64,000 nt of DNA from Sympetrum striolatum (lineage: Eukaryota > Arthropoda > Insecta > Odonata > Libellulidae), in the NCBI GenBank assembly GCA_947579665.1, contig OX388349.1:41735854-41799853 (forward strand). The letters are read 5' to 3'. The notes under the pieces were generated by a model. The model ran no database searches. It was not told the DNA's origin and saw only the letters and a program-made list of their open reading frames with translations. Positions 37,601-49,678 of the stretch are shown here, in pieces (the first letter of the stretch is position 1; each line of letters opens with the position of its first letter). A program made the translations under genes and the position numbers.

Positions 37601-38570
37601 CTCCTTCAAAATAAGCAAGATTTTTAGAAATAAACACGTTATGACAGCCCTGTTTATATATCCCTTTTTACACTTAGATAAATTTGACATCTAACTATCC
37701 TTTAATGAGCTGAAAGTTGGACAGAAAATGTTTCAGCCGAACTCTTCCAAAAGCATGGAGCGACCTAAAAGTACTGAGATGCTTTTCTCCATTTATGGGA
37801 AAAATGAGAAAAACGATAGCGGAGACAAGAAACTTTTTACGAAGATCGCTCACCAAGTTCTTCCAACTTCACTCCCTCCACTCGGAGAGCAATAATGTTG
37901 CCCTTGAAGAGATTCCAAGAAGGATAAAAAGAAACTCCGTACCCGTTTCATCGTGACACCTTGCCGAAAACATTACGTTGGACGACTTCCCGTTCCTTGG
38001 CTGAATCGCTCCTACTTCGGGACACTTCTAAACATCGAGAGATGTTCCCCGTATTTTTTCCTTCGAGACCTTCTCTCTGACCCATTTGCGCCGCGATAAA
38101 TAAAATTCGTTCTCCCGCCCTCGCAACTCGTAGCTTTACTTTGGTCGAGATGGGCTCTGTCTATCGCTACTGTACGATAGGCTGCTTGCGAAATATACGA
38201 GCAGCTTCAGCACTTTCGAGAGTACATTTCCTTTTCTGTACGTAAATCGTTCTTTGTCGAAGGCAACCTTTTTTATGACATATGTTTGCGGAGCACTACA
38301 GGATGGTGCGAGTTTGTTAATGCACTATTTACTGACTCGCGAATAATATTATGGTCTAGCCCAGATACTATTATCAAATTTTATGGTTTACTTGGGGAAC
38401 CTGTCTCACTACACCTGTAAATAAAGTTGTAAACTCTAATTTTATGGAGATTCGTAGAAGTAATTTTGCTGGTGTTTTTCTTTTATGATAAAGCCTGTAT
38501 TATGAAAAGGAAGCGGAGCGACTTAAAATTATTGTCAAAATTAGGGAATTTTAAGTTAAAAACTGCCTAT
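34616..38570. other. anonymous sequence, no gene seen
   Basis: AT-rich up to about 37700, then a less AT-rich block to about 38260. A short palindrome AATCCTTAATT/AATTAAGGATT lies at about 36923-36948. No frame shows known motifs. Confidence 0.5.
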
Positions 38571-38698
38571 TTTACGGACTGTAAGACGCTACGGACTATA
38601 AGATGCATCTTAATCTTCCAGCAATTAAAAAAATAACATTGTCCTAAATAGTAGATTGCTAAGCCAGACTAAAAATATTTTTAGTTTATAAAACCGAA
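38571..38698 (+). mobile_element. MITE family 1, truncated copy
   Basis: It starts TTTACGGACTGTAAGACGC and then repeats the terminal motif as ACGGACTATAAG before continuing in line with the left part of the 5021-5520 element. Shared pieces include CAGCAATT, AAAAAATAACATT and AGATTGCTAAGCCAGACTAAAA. The right half is missing, and the non-LTR fragment at 38725 begins almost directly after. Confidence 0.7.
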
Positions 38699-38724
38699 CT
38701 ACTAAATGACACCACTAAATAGCG

Positions 38725-39050
38725 AGTGCTACTCAGATGATACAGAATGTGGAACGGGAATCATTAGAAGTTAGTAGACTTATTCAAGGGATGAATTTAC
38801 TAAGTAAGTTCAAAGAAATTACGTTCTTAGATGATGTAACCGATATAATGCGTCCCCTCTCTTATATAGGCCGTTCTGATACTGCAAAGAAGATTAGGGA
38901 ATTAGATGCTAGAACGAATCATTTCAAGAATTCATTTTTTCCACGAACAATACGCGTAAGCAATTGATTAGGAAAATTGAGTCAAGCACCCCCTGCCGCA
39001 CGCGGAACGGTGGCTTGTTGCGTTCTTACGTAGACATAGACAAGCTATCC
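38725..39050 (+). pseudogene. non-LTR retrotransposon 3' end, copy A
   Basis: The reading frame from about 38725 gives ASATQMIQNVERESLEVSRL and, further on, KFKEITFLDDVTDIMRP, IGRSDTAKKIRELDARTNHF and KNSFFPRTIR. It ends near 38967. This is the C-terminal tail after the reverse transcriptase of CR1/Jockey-type elements, which commonly ends with an SFFPRTI motif. The same region in copy B (40115-40445) is clearly homologous, including the noncoding CACCCCCTGCC stretch after the stop. The RT itself is absent here, so this is a 5'-truncated dead copy, the usual outcome of target-primed reverse transcription. Confidence 0.8.
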
Positions 39051-39590
39051 TGAGCAGTCGTTATCATCCTAGCTCTATTGGTAACAACTTTAAGGTGTTT
39101 TCCTAATGGTCAGAGGCAATCTCTTACGCAATTCCCAAATTTCCTCAAAATACCTCAACTTATATAATTTGTCATTTCTCTCTTCCTAATTCCATCCATT
39201 TTACCCTTCTCCCTATTTCCTTCTTATAGGTTTCTTGTCGCCTTCTTTCTGTACTTCATTCCTTCTGTCTTCCAGTTAATACCCCTTTTGTTCTTGCTCA
39301 GATCGAGCTTGCTTCCTCTTCCTTTTGCTCATCAATTCCTCTTGTATCTTGGAATCCTCTTTGCTTAATAACGTATTCCAATCGCATCAGAAAAAGCTCC
39401 CCCTCGTCTTTCTACTGCAAGCATGAGGAATGGCTCAGCAGAGCTTTCAATCAACAGTCGTAGAAAATCGATATGCCACGCCGCATTTAGAATGAAGTCG
39501 CCAAGATTCCTTAACTTCTATAACCTAGGTATTGGTGGTTTACAATCAAGGATTGAGTACCCATAGGAAAGTGAATGACACCTGTTACTC
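39051..39590. other. spacer between two retrotransposon fragments
   Basis: Pyrimidine-rich sequence without a recognisable frame. It may include the 3' UTR of copy A and eroded upstream parts of copy B, which I could not read as RT. Confidence 0.4.
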
Positions 39591-39594
39591 TACA

Positions 39595-40450
39595 TCTAAC
39601 GTTCATAGAATTTGCAATGTTAGGATATTCGCGGACGACACTGTCAATTACAGGGAAATAGATAGTTCAGAGGATAGATTAACCCTTTCGAACGACTTAG
39701 ATAGAATTATGAACTGGTGTGATGATTGGCAATTAGAGCTTAGTGTAGAAAAGTGTTCGGTAGTTAACTTCTTTGAAAGAAAATCCATAATAAATGATTA
39801 TTCTTACAGCCTCCGAGGGGACTAATGACAGTAGAATCGGTGAAGTATCTTGGAGTAACACTCACTAATAATCTATCATGGAGTACTCACATCCGAAAAA
39901 TATGTGGAAAAGCACTTAAGAAATTCTGCTTCATTAAAAGAATAGTCGGTAGGAGCGAACTAAACGTTCTCGAGCGATGTTACTTAGTGTTAGTTAGGCT
40001 TTACCTTGAGTATGCATGTAGTGTATGGGACCCCGCCGGGAAATTTCATATTCGGGATTTAGAAAAAGTACAAAGAAAGGCGATACGATTTGTAAAGATT
40101 TGCTAAGATAAAACAGCGAGTGTCACTCAGATGTTACAGGACGCGGGATGGGAATCATTAGAAGATAGATGACAAATTCAAAGTATAAATTTATTAAATA
40201 AGTTCAGAGAAATTACGTTCTTAGATGATGTAACCGATATAATGCGACCACCATGTTACATGGGCCGTTCGGATACTGCCAGAAAGATTATGGAAATAGA
40301 TGCTAGAAGAAATCGCTTCAAAAATTCATTTTTTGCGAACTATACGCCGCAAAAGTAATCGTTTAGGAAGATAGAGACGAGGTGCCAGCACCCCCTGCCA
40401 CACACCAATAGGCGGCTTGCAGGGTTCTTTCATAGCCATAGACATTTGCT
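39595..40450 (+). pseudogene. non-LTR retrotransposon reverse transcriptase, copy B (CR1/Jockey-like)
   Basis: The frame at 39532-39825 contains VRIFADDTVNYREI, the catalytic FADD box of the reverse transcriptase palm. It is followed by DLDRIMNWCDDWQLEL and EKCSVVNF, the thumb region. A frame change at about 39825 continues with VESVKYLGVTLTNNLSWSTH, GKALKKFCFIKR, LEYACSVWDP and LEKVQRKAIRFVK, typical of CR1/Jockey RTs. The tail ASVTQMLQDAGWESLEDR then hits a TGA at about 40171 and resumes with INLLNKFREITFLDDVTDIM. The palm N-terminal part, the endonuclease and ORF1 are missing. A frameshift, internal stops and 5' truncation make it a pseudogene. The clade assignment is by motif only. Confidence 0.85.
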
Positions 40451-40734
40451 CATAAACTCAATACCCTTCACTATAAAAGTCTACTTCAAGAAGAGCTGAA
40501 TGGTAAGAAGTTGTTGGTGATACTTAGAGATTTCCGGTTTTATTGACCTTTAAGTGCACTTTTGATCTTGACGTAATACTCTGTGCTCAGTTAGAAAGTT
40601 AATTCATGGGATTGGTCTTTAAAGTCGAACACAGTAAAAACAATTGAGAGTAAACGAGAAATGAGTATTTAAAGTTTCACTGGATAGCTTTCGAAAAATG
40701 GGTTACACAAGAAGTGAAAAGTACGATCTCGTAG

Positions 40735-40815
40735 TGAATTGGCTGAGACTCGAACCCAGGTCTCCCACTATCCGGGCAGGCGTTCATACCAACTAAACTA
40801 CCGAGCCACGTCCTT
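40735..40815 (-). repeat. tRNA-derived SINE-like fragment
   Basis: On the minus strand there is GTGGCTCGGTAGTTTAGTTGG (a D-arm/A-box-like stretch), then a possible anticodon arm and CTGGG-TTCGAGT-CTCAG, a 5-bp T-arm with the canonical loop. The flanking bases do not form an acceptor stem, so it reads as a tRNA pseudogene or SINE head. A second, poorer B-box-like stretch on the same strand lies near 40985-41015. Confidence 0.55.
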
Positions 40816-43800
40816 TCCACTTCTGTGAATTGGGACTTTTATGTTCAAATTCACTCTTCATTCCCATCATTTCAAAAAACTGTTTTCGTCAAGAATGGGA
40901 TGCACTGTATTTCGTTAATAATACTCTAGTTATCAAAAGTAGTATTTTTACAGTACTTCCACAACTTAGGTCAATTTGCGCGTAGGCTCCGACCGGGAAT
41001 GGAACCTTTGACCGCTTTCACCTCTTTTTACTATCCGAATAAAAATTAAAGTGTCTCGCATAAATTTATCATCATTCAATATTATGCGTCCCTTGCCCTA
41101 ATACTTGAAATGTAGTTTCCCCTCGCTATCTCCTTTAATTTAGAACGTTTGTTTTTTTGTTCCGATAATTTTTAAAGTTAGCTCTCAATGAATAGACTTT
41201 GAACTCAAAGCGTCCTTTTTGACGGAAAACTAAATAAATTCGTGATAGAGAAGGATAGAAAATGTAGAGCAACTATCAAAATATTTCCATACGATATAAA
41301 CACGAAATTGGATACGTTTTGTCCAATTTTCCATGTACAAAAGAGAAATTTACATTGATTTCCTACAATTCTAACGTTAAAATGGCATATGAGTAATTCC
41401 TCGACTTAGGCACTTCAAATATTCCATTTCGAATCGCAGTGCGACTTAATAAATTTTCTCCGAGCTCCCGGTAACATTTCAACTTATTTCAAAATAGCTT
41501 TAACATGAATCGATGTATTCGCGTAGTTGGAATTTAATGAATACCAAACTAATTGAATTAAAAAGAATAAAAAAGTTACATTTTGTTTCTAAAATTTCAA
41601 ATATTGTTGTAAAAATTAAATAATTTCTATTTGATGTAAGCAAAAAAGTATTATTTAGTGTACAGGAAAAAACTAGTGTTTTTCAAAGGAGAATAGTAGT
41701 ATTCAAATTAAAAGAAGTAATCTCAGACAAGAACATTTACTATAATTTTCTGCAGATTTTAGAGCTTCTAACGCAAGCCAAGAAATTAACTTCGACATTG
41801 ACACATCTCCTCCTTCACTCTGAATTGCTAATTTAATACGACATAATACCCATGGTAAAATAAATAATTAAATCTCACTCTTGAGACAATTCCTTATTAT
41901 ATCCACGATTTAACTTTACAAGATCTATCTAGGCTAAAAGTTAAGTTTCTTCCATCCTCAATAATTCTTTTCTTTTTACTTCTCATTTATTCTCCGCATT
42001 TTCTTGTATCACCGCCGGCTTTTCTAATTCCTCCCTTGGCCCTTATCATTTTCCTTTACGCGGAACTTCCTCCTTCTTCTTCCCGGGAGTTAATCTCATT
42101 CTCTACGCTTCCTTCTTCATTTAACTTCCTGACATTCCAGTGAATTATTTTAACCACTAAAATGAATTGTTTTGCGCAAAGGGAGAATAAACTTCATTTA
42201 ACTAATCATATCATCCCAGATGAAAAAATTGAGTATGATTCACTTAATGTAGTTCCAATTAGCTTAGGATGCTGTAAAAGCCATGGTCTTATCGTTTAAT
42301 CATGGAAAGGACAACTAGAAATTCCTCATTTGTAACTAAGACGAATAAGTGCCATTATTTATTTTTCACATTTTAAAAATTAAAATAAGTCAATTATCAT
42401 TTATGATACTGCAAAATAAATTTATCGGTGAGTAATTAAATTGTCCATTATCATATATAATACTTTTCTCTTTGAAAATAAAAAACATAATTGTATAAAT
42501 AGTGTTCTTGTCTTTCAGTATGTCTTTTATTGGTAACTTTATTTTAATTTATTTTTATCCATTCATAACTGAGAGACATAATAGAGAGAGAGATGGGCCT
42601 TCGAAGATTGCGACTATATGCAACGTATATGCATATAAAATTATGTTATAAACGTCATTTATTTCTTATATTGAATAATTTATAATATTATTACATTATA
42701 GTAAACATCTTGATATTAGATACGTGGGAACTATAGGCTCTGCATTCACTCAGAATATACCATCTATATTTGTCACATTCCTCAAATACATTAACTCTAC
42801 TTTCTTATATTTTCTTCTCCTTCCATAGGACTCTTTTCTTTTGCTGATGAGGTATAGAGAATTATAATGACGGTAGTAATTAACTTATACATAATAGTGG
42901 AGCGAACAAAATTTTAATGAAATTTTATTAGAAACGGAAATTAACTATTGCACAAATAAAACCATTGTTTGGTCAGCAAAGTAATCATAACATTAAATAA
43001 GTGATAATAAAGGGTCACCTAGAAATATTAGCGAATTGGAATGGCAGCATACAAAAGTTATGAAGAGGACCTCAAGGGGAAGCATATATATTTTTAACAC
43101 ATGAAAGAACTTTACCCGTTAAAAAGAACTTCGTGGAACTAAGGTCAAAATTAGCCCAATCTTTCTTTTGTAGTGCGGCTTTTGTAACACTGAAACTTCT
43201 GAGTTTATAGGGAAAGATGGAAAGTACTCTGAAAACTTTGAAGCTACAGGGAAGAGAAAAATGCATGTGGTAAAGTGGATGAATGGAAAGAGTAATGAAT
43301 AAGCAATTACTTAAGAAGGAGAGGAGGGAAAACTGCTGATTGTGAGAGAAATCACAAAAAGAAAAACAACAATCAAGGATATTCATACATAACTCCTAAT
43401 ATTTTTTGAGGATAATTGTGGAGGGAAAGTTATGGAAAACGAGAGAAGTAAGATAAGTGTTATTGTAGTGATAGAAGAAATGGACCATGTAGGAAAGAGA
43501 TATGGTACTTTTTTAAGTATTAATATTGCTATAATACAAAACTATAATACAAAACTACTGTTGTAATTAAGTTCAATGATGCACAGTGTCCATTACCAGG
43601 TTATGTCAATCATTCGCAGAAACCGGTTCTTTGTTTTATAAATTTTGTGGAAAAAGTACGTTCCCTTGACTGTCTAGAAATAAATGAATTGCAGACATTT
43701 TATCCGATAGCTTACACTTTATTATTACTAGGACTCACAGCTTTGAAGCCGCTCAAAAACCTGCATTTGACACCTGTTGGCTGGCAGTAAATATAGATAT

Positions 43801-44371
43801 AGACGTCAATTGTATGTAATGATGTATCACCGAAGGGCTAAAGAGCATGAAATCTTGAATCAACATGCGATACGATGTCAATTTCGTTGTGTTTATATTA
43901 AAGAGGTTGCCAATGTTTCGCTGAGCTTTAACAAAGCATATTTAATCCCAGAAGATTCTTTTGATTTCTATTGCGGCATCCAAAAATTAGACATCTTCGT
44001 GGATACGTGAAATGTTTTATTAACTCCCTCTCCAGTTATTTAGGCAACGCAAACATTCCACCCAAACATTCCATCCTGACCACATCTTCATCCTCGAATA
44101 AATGAGTTGTTTAATCCAGTGAGTCCTTTTCTTCCATCCGAAGATCTCTCTTGGCCTGTAAAATTCCCTTCCGCTCTGGCTAATACCCACTATCCGCCAT
44201 GTTCCCACTTCCCATTTTCCAGCACGCTTATTCTGGCCACGAAACACCCTTAGCCTTTCCTTGAAGTGCCTTCTATATCGCTGCTCATCCCCATGGGTTT
44301 CCGCCTTGTTTGCATCTCGTGGTTTTCATTGTTCTCCTCAGCTTACATTTTGAGGGCCTTTTATCGGCAAG
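40816..44371. other. anonymous AT-rich sequence, no gene seen
   Basis: No recognised coding region. Frames at about 43072-43386 (minus) and 43777-44010 (plus) have no motifs. The last 350 bases are less AT-rich. Confidence 0.5.
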
Positions 44372-44518
44372 TTAAACTTTTTCGACCTTAGCCAATTCCC
44401 TCGGCTCCTATTTTGAAGACGAAATCCTATTTTCGATTCTTTTCCTCATAGAGGAACTTTTTCTACGTTTCCGTGCGTTAATTTAGCTTTCCGCGGTTTT
44501 ATTCCTTCGTAAAAGTGT
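44372..44518 (+). repeat. 147-bp direct repeat, copy 1
   Basis: Aligns with 45662-45808 (offset 1290) at high identity by eye. Shared stretches include CTTAGCCAATTC, CCTATTTTCGATTCTTTTCC, TTTCCGTGCGTTAATTTA and TCGTAAAAGT. The repeat has no open frame that I recognise. It may be an unnamed dispersed repeat or a local duplication. Confidence 0.8.
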
Positions 44519-45661
44519 ACTCAACCTCATAAGGACGAGAAGTTGTAATTTGACCTTCCCGTATCCGTCATTTTCCTTTTAAAATAAAATTCTACTCTTA
44601 TTATCAAATCATATAATGTCATTACTATTATATCAAATGATAACCAAATAGTCATACTTGCAAGTTATAGAATGAATTTAATATTACCATAGTGAATGAA
44701 CTTCGGTGATTGGTATTCAAAGATGTGATTATTTATTGTCCAACCACCGAATTTAATTTACAGTTAAATGATGAACCATTGGATACCACTTATTATATAT
44801 CGCTAAAGTATCATTTTTTTCTGGAGTTTACAATCTTAACACTAAAAGGACGGGAGTGTCGCTCCACCTAGAAGGATGCTGAAGATATCATTCGACCACT
44901 CCGGTTCTCAATACATATTTTTATTACTTCTTCGCATCTTGGAGGCGTTTTATTGTTTATTTTAGGCATATCTATATACTTATAGCAACATTTAATTACT
45001 GTTTTAACAAATTCTTTGAATATTTAATTAATTTATTTATTCATTTCTCACACACAGCGTGATAACAGAAAAGTAACAAACAAAAACAGGAGAATGTGAT
45101 AGAAAAAAACATAATAGGTAGATGTAACATTATTAGTATCTGGTGTGTGGTAAGCTCAGGTTCAAAAATTTTCCTTTAGATAGGGAGAAGGCATCAATAG
45201 AAGGAGGAATTGAGCTCATCAGACAAGAAATACGAAAGAAAAAGAGCGATTCATAAATTAAAGTCTAGGGTTAGTATAGTGAAGTAAAGATTTCAAACGG
45301 TTAGATCTGTTTGGAACACGATAATTGGGAAGAATCGCGCTGGGCTCATGTTATTTAGATCATCATGTATATCGTTATTAATGCAATAAATTGTTCAAAT
45401 ATTAATATCGTAGGAAAATATTTAAGTAGTAGCAGAAAAAGATAAATATTTGGCTTGGAAATAGATAGAGGAAAGAGGGAGGTATCACATGATGTAAAAA
45501 ATTCCTCATCAGTGTTAAAAGTTTAATTCGTTTATTTTAAATTTGAAATGGTATCACAAAATGTCAAAGAGTTTAAAAAAATAAAAAATATTTAACTTGA
45601 AATTTTTTAGGTAAAACGCTACTAACTGTAAGTGGTCAAATGACCTCCGCCGTCCTAGCAT
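44519..45661. other. spacer between the 147-bp repeats
   Basis: AT-rich, with no gene recognised. Confidence 0.5.
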
Positions 45662-45808
45662 TGAACTTTTTCGTTCTTAGCCAATTCTATCGACTCCTCT
45701 TTTGAAGACGTAGTCCTATTTTCGATTCTTTTCCCCATAGACGAGACTTTTTCTTCGTTTCCGTGCGTTAATTTATCTTTCCGCGATTTTATTCCCTCGT
45801 AAAAGTCT
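45662..45808 (+). repeat. 147-bp direct repeat, copy 2
   Basis: Second copy of the sequence at 44372-44518, same orientation. Similarity stops shortly after TCGTAAAAGTCTAT, and the flanks differ. Confidence 0.8.
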
Positions 45809-47580
45809 ATTTAATAGAGGAAGAATAAATATTTGCACAACGTAGTCAGCAACTCTCTTCCCCTCCCCATCGTAACTTCCCGGCCTTTTACGGGAGCCTT
45901 ATGAAATACGACAAGACGAGGGTTCATTAAATCTTACGAATGACCTTTTTCTCCTTCGTGGAATCATTAAGAAATTCGCTCGAGAAGAAGGGGTAAGAAT
46001 AAATAGTAATGGGCATTAATAAATAATGTGCTTCTTGTTTTGCCAGGGATGTTTAATTCGACTAATAATTTTCAATAGCGGCAATGGCTTATACCAGATG
46101 ACAATCCGAATGAAGAGTGCTGATTGTTAACGATTTTGGGAGCCGTAGATAAGCAGTAAATATCATCAATCGAGTTTTTTTTTAAGTGCTTCGGCTTGTA
46201 ATAAATGGCTGCATGGATATGGATCTCGTTTTCTTCCGGTTACGTTTTAATCATCATAACTCTACTATCTTGAATCCTATTTCCGCTGCAATTGAAGTTA
46301 ATAACTCTATCAATAGAGAATCGAATTCATCATCACATTCCTCTGCCTTTAATACAATACCTTCATCTAGTACTGCGCAACGAGATGTTCATGAACTGGT
46401 GGTTCAGACATCTTAAATTTAGAATATTCTCTCTCATAGAATATCAATTAAGATTAACCTATTAATATTTAATAGAATGTTTTCGGAAAATCATAAGGAA
46501 AAACGGAGATCGGATTATTTCATTATTGGTGATAAATACTATCATTCATGAGAGTAATATTGAGAGATTTCTGTCCGTTATGCTGTATAAAATCCAAGAT
46601 AGTTTTCCTTATAATAGTGCTGAGTGAAAATTCAATAATATTTTAATTTATGAGAAGCACCCGCTTGAAAAATTATCTATTTGTAATTTTAAAAGTTTTC
46701 ATCTGTGAATTCTTGAAGAAATCATGAAACACGAAGAAATTTCGCGAATAGAGAATAATTTGGGGAGATTTATATTAAACAACCAGTCCAATTCCTTCAC
46801 ATTTATTCAAAATTATTGAAGCTATTTTTCAGGTATCTTTTTTCTGGGTAGGAAGCCTTTTTAACGAGTTGTTTCAAGAAGAAGATACCGTTTTTTTGTA
46901 TTTTGGTATGCTTTTTTTAACCAAATATTTGGGGTTTGTTACTTATTTTACATATATTCATTTAAGTGATTGAACAGGAAGTACCACGTCTTGCTTATTT
47001 GGATGATGGACTTTTACAAAATTTGCCCTGTTTAATTTATATATTCAGTATTTGATGTCCTAGAAAGTAAATCAAATCAAATATCTCAAAGAAAAACACG
47101 CAAGAAGTTCGGCAGACTTTCGCTGGCTGCGTCGAGCTGACATCTTCTCTTGAATATTAAATATAACCTTTCTTCAATATATGTACACTTTTACCCAAAG
47201 ATACCTTTGCGTTGAAAAAAAGAGGTCGTAGTAAATTATTCTTAGAAAGTGAGTAACTGTTTCCTCTTCATGCTATTGCTACATAGCGAAGGTGACCTAC
47301 TCTATCTTATCCCTGAGATTTCGAAAACCAGAGTTATAAGCTGACGAAGACCTATTTAATGATAATAGTCGTCTTTATTTGTGCGAAATTGGGACAAAAA
47401 AGTCGCCTCTTTCATTGAACTCATCCTTATAAAGTATACAATAATTAAATTTAAGAGATGGTATGAGAAAAATTTAGAAGAAATGTGGATATGGAAAACC
47501 TAAAAGTTTATTAGGGAAAATATACTAATTACTGATGATATATTTTACCTAAAATCTTTTTATAGGAATTTATGGTTATA
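45809..47580. other. anonymous AT-rich sequence, no gene seen
   Basis: A serine- and asparagine-rich frame at about 46186-46416 has no domain and no strong start context. No repeats were paired. Confidence 0.5.
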
Positions 47581-47587
47581 TTTATTC

Positions 47588-47640
47588 ACCAGAAAGACCT
47601 GGGCTCGAAGCCGGGCGGTAAATATGTCTCCCGTTTAAAA
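47588..47640 (+). repeat. tRNA-like (B-box) SINE fragment
   Basis: CACCAGAAAGACCTGGGCTCGAAGCC contains a B-box-like GGGCTCGAAGCC. It aligns with the segment at 47917-47955 (CACCGGGAAGACCCGGGTTCG and following). No clear A box or acceptor stem. Confidence 0.4.
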
Positions 47641-47916
47641 TACATTGGGTTAGTATTTCATTATTTTTAATGCACTTATCAAAATGATAGGAAGTTCGTG
47701 CTTGGCTGGAAGATGTATGGTTAAAGTTGGTTTTAGGAGAATATTTTCATAAGACCGTACTATAACTGGGTTCGATGACAGAGCACATTAACATTTCTCT
47801 CATAAGGAATATAAGGGAAAAGTAGGACGTCGTTTGAGGCAGTTGCAGATAATATTTCTGCTTGAATTTTCACACATAGTTAGAGATTGTGATCTTCTAT
47901 GGTGCTGCATAGTAAG

Positions 47917-47960
47917 TATCACCGGGAAGACCCGGGTTCGATGCCAGACGAATAAATTGC
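47917..47960 (+). repeat. tRNA-like (B-box) SINE fragment, second copy
   Basis: CACCGGGAAGACCCGGGTT continues into CGATGCCAGACG. The stretch GGGTTCGATGCC is a good B box. It matches 47588-47625, about 330 bases upstream in the same orientation. Probably two eroded copies of one SINE. Confidence 0.45.
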
Positions 47961-48081
47961 AGCGGAAACTAAAAATATATTCAATCCATTTTTTTTTTCT
48001 TTTGAGGACTCACTCTATGTGATGCCGACAAAAAATTTGTGTTATCGATGTGCTTGCAGTATGCAAGCAACATTTTACTCG

Positions 48082-48100
48082 TATATATATATATATATAT
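48082..48100. repeat. (TA)n microsatellite
   Basis: A pure TA dinucleotide run of about 19 bases. Confidence 0.9.
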
Positions 48101-49678
48101 CCAAAAGAAGATTCTCGTCAGCTTTTTCAATAATAAACAGCAATAATTAATTTTCAATTAAACAATAAACGCTTAATAACTTCCACTGATATATTTTTAA
48201 GACGACTAATATTTCCAATGATTTATCTTCTTCAGTCACATCGGCTAAGTCAATTAATAAGGTGTTTATTGATTAATTTATTATGGCTGCCTTCCGAAAA
48301 GTTGAGCTTGAACATATCAGAGTAATTCATTGTTTTTAATAAAACGAAAGACTGTAGGTTCCATATGATGGAGGTTATTCGTTAATTTTAAAAATAACGA
48401 AAGGATTTTATATTTAACTTGATATTTGCAATCGGACATCATACTTTCAAATCAATTCAAAAATTTATCCGTAACAATTTATTCCATTTATTCTTGTAAG
48501 CTCGTGACTAAGTTGGAGCTAGAAGACATCTTTTCCGCGAATTCCTCCTCGTTGCTCTTTCGGACATTTCACCTTATCGGGAGAATGTTGTTCCGCCATT
48601 TTCACGAAAGAAACCATCCAAAACATCCTGTCTTTCTTACCCAGCCAAGAAACGCATTTTTCAGGACAAAGAAAATAAAGGGGAAGGATAAGGCACTAGG
48701 CAGAGGTCGTTATTTCGGATTATATATGTTTGGATGTTTCCTCGCGTCTCTCTTATACCGAATTTAAAGAAGCACTTCTGAATGGCTTTTATAAGCTGCT
48801 TTGGTGCGTAAGTCCCTCCGATTCCCACATATTCTCCTTCCCTTCGCACGAAGTCGGTGAAATAGGGGCGTTGGAGGATTACTGCAACCGTGCTTCGTGG
48901 AATCATTAGAATCATTTAGAAATGAGCGGAGGAGTCCATTGTACTTGGCTCCGGAACTCTCCCGGACATGAATATGCTCGCCTATCAGAAATTCGTTTCA
49001 TTCTCCGTCGCATAATTCCGTCCAAGAGGAGGATTTTTAAATAGTCTGAAATAGTCTTTTTTAGAATGAATGAAATGCGATGAATTCCAAAGTTTGCTTT
49101 TGTTCTTCAAAGTTGAGAGGGTACTTGGTGCAGTGCTTTGGTTTCTACATCCCCGAGTGATTACGGCTTAGTCTAATTGAAAAGTTCGCCCGCATTGCGA
49201 AGTGCTTGACGAAGGGATGTTCTCATTAAATTATCCGTGGCGATTTTTGTAAAATCTTCTTTGTCGCTAGCTGCTTGAGTTGCCTTGAATACGAATGCTA
49301 AATTATTAAAAAGAGGTCAAATCTCTCAAAAAAGTTGATGAGATTAAAAGTAATTAGCTGTTTGTTTTCGCTACCATGTTACATTTATGTACACTTACTG
49401 TAATACCCCGCGAGCCGTCATAAAGCTTACTGGAGGGGATGTGAAACACCAAAATTCCTAATAAAATATCATATTAGCACGCTTTATACTAACCGGAAAC
49501 CTAAACAATAGTCATATTGACGCACCTTTTCCTGCCCAGAGAAGTAATAGTAGTAGTAAGTTTGTTTATTTTGAATGAAATTCAATTTTTTTACATATGT
49601 ACTTGAAAACATTAAATTATATAGTTAAAACCATTAAAATGGCCTTAATGTTAACATGTTTTCTCACTTTAATCTCCA
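48101..49678. other. anonymous sequence with a less AT-rich block
   Basis: The part from about 48500 to 49280 is richer in GC and has overlapping open frames on both strands. I recognise no domain in them. Confidence 0.5.

Noticed and set aside
40735..40815. Functional tRNA gene
   Set aside because: The T-arm and D-arm are tRNA-like, but no 7-bp acceptor stem pairs around them, so a SINE head or tRNA pseudogene fits better.
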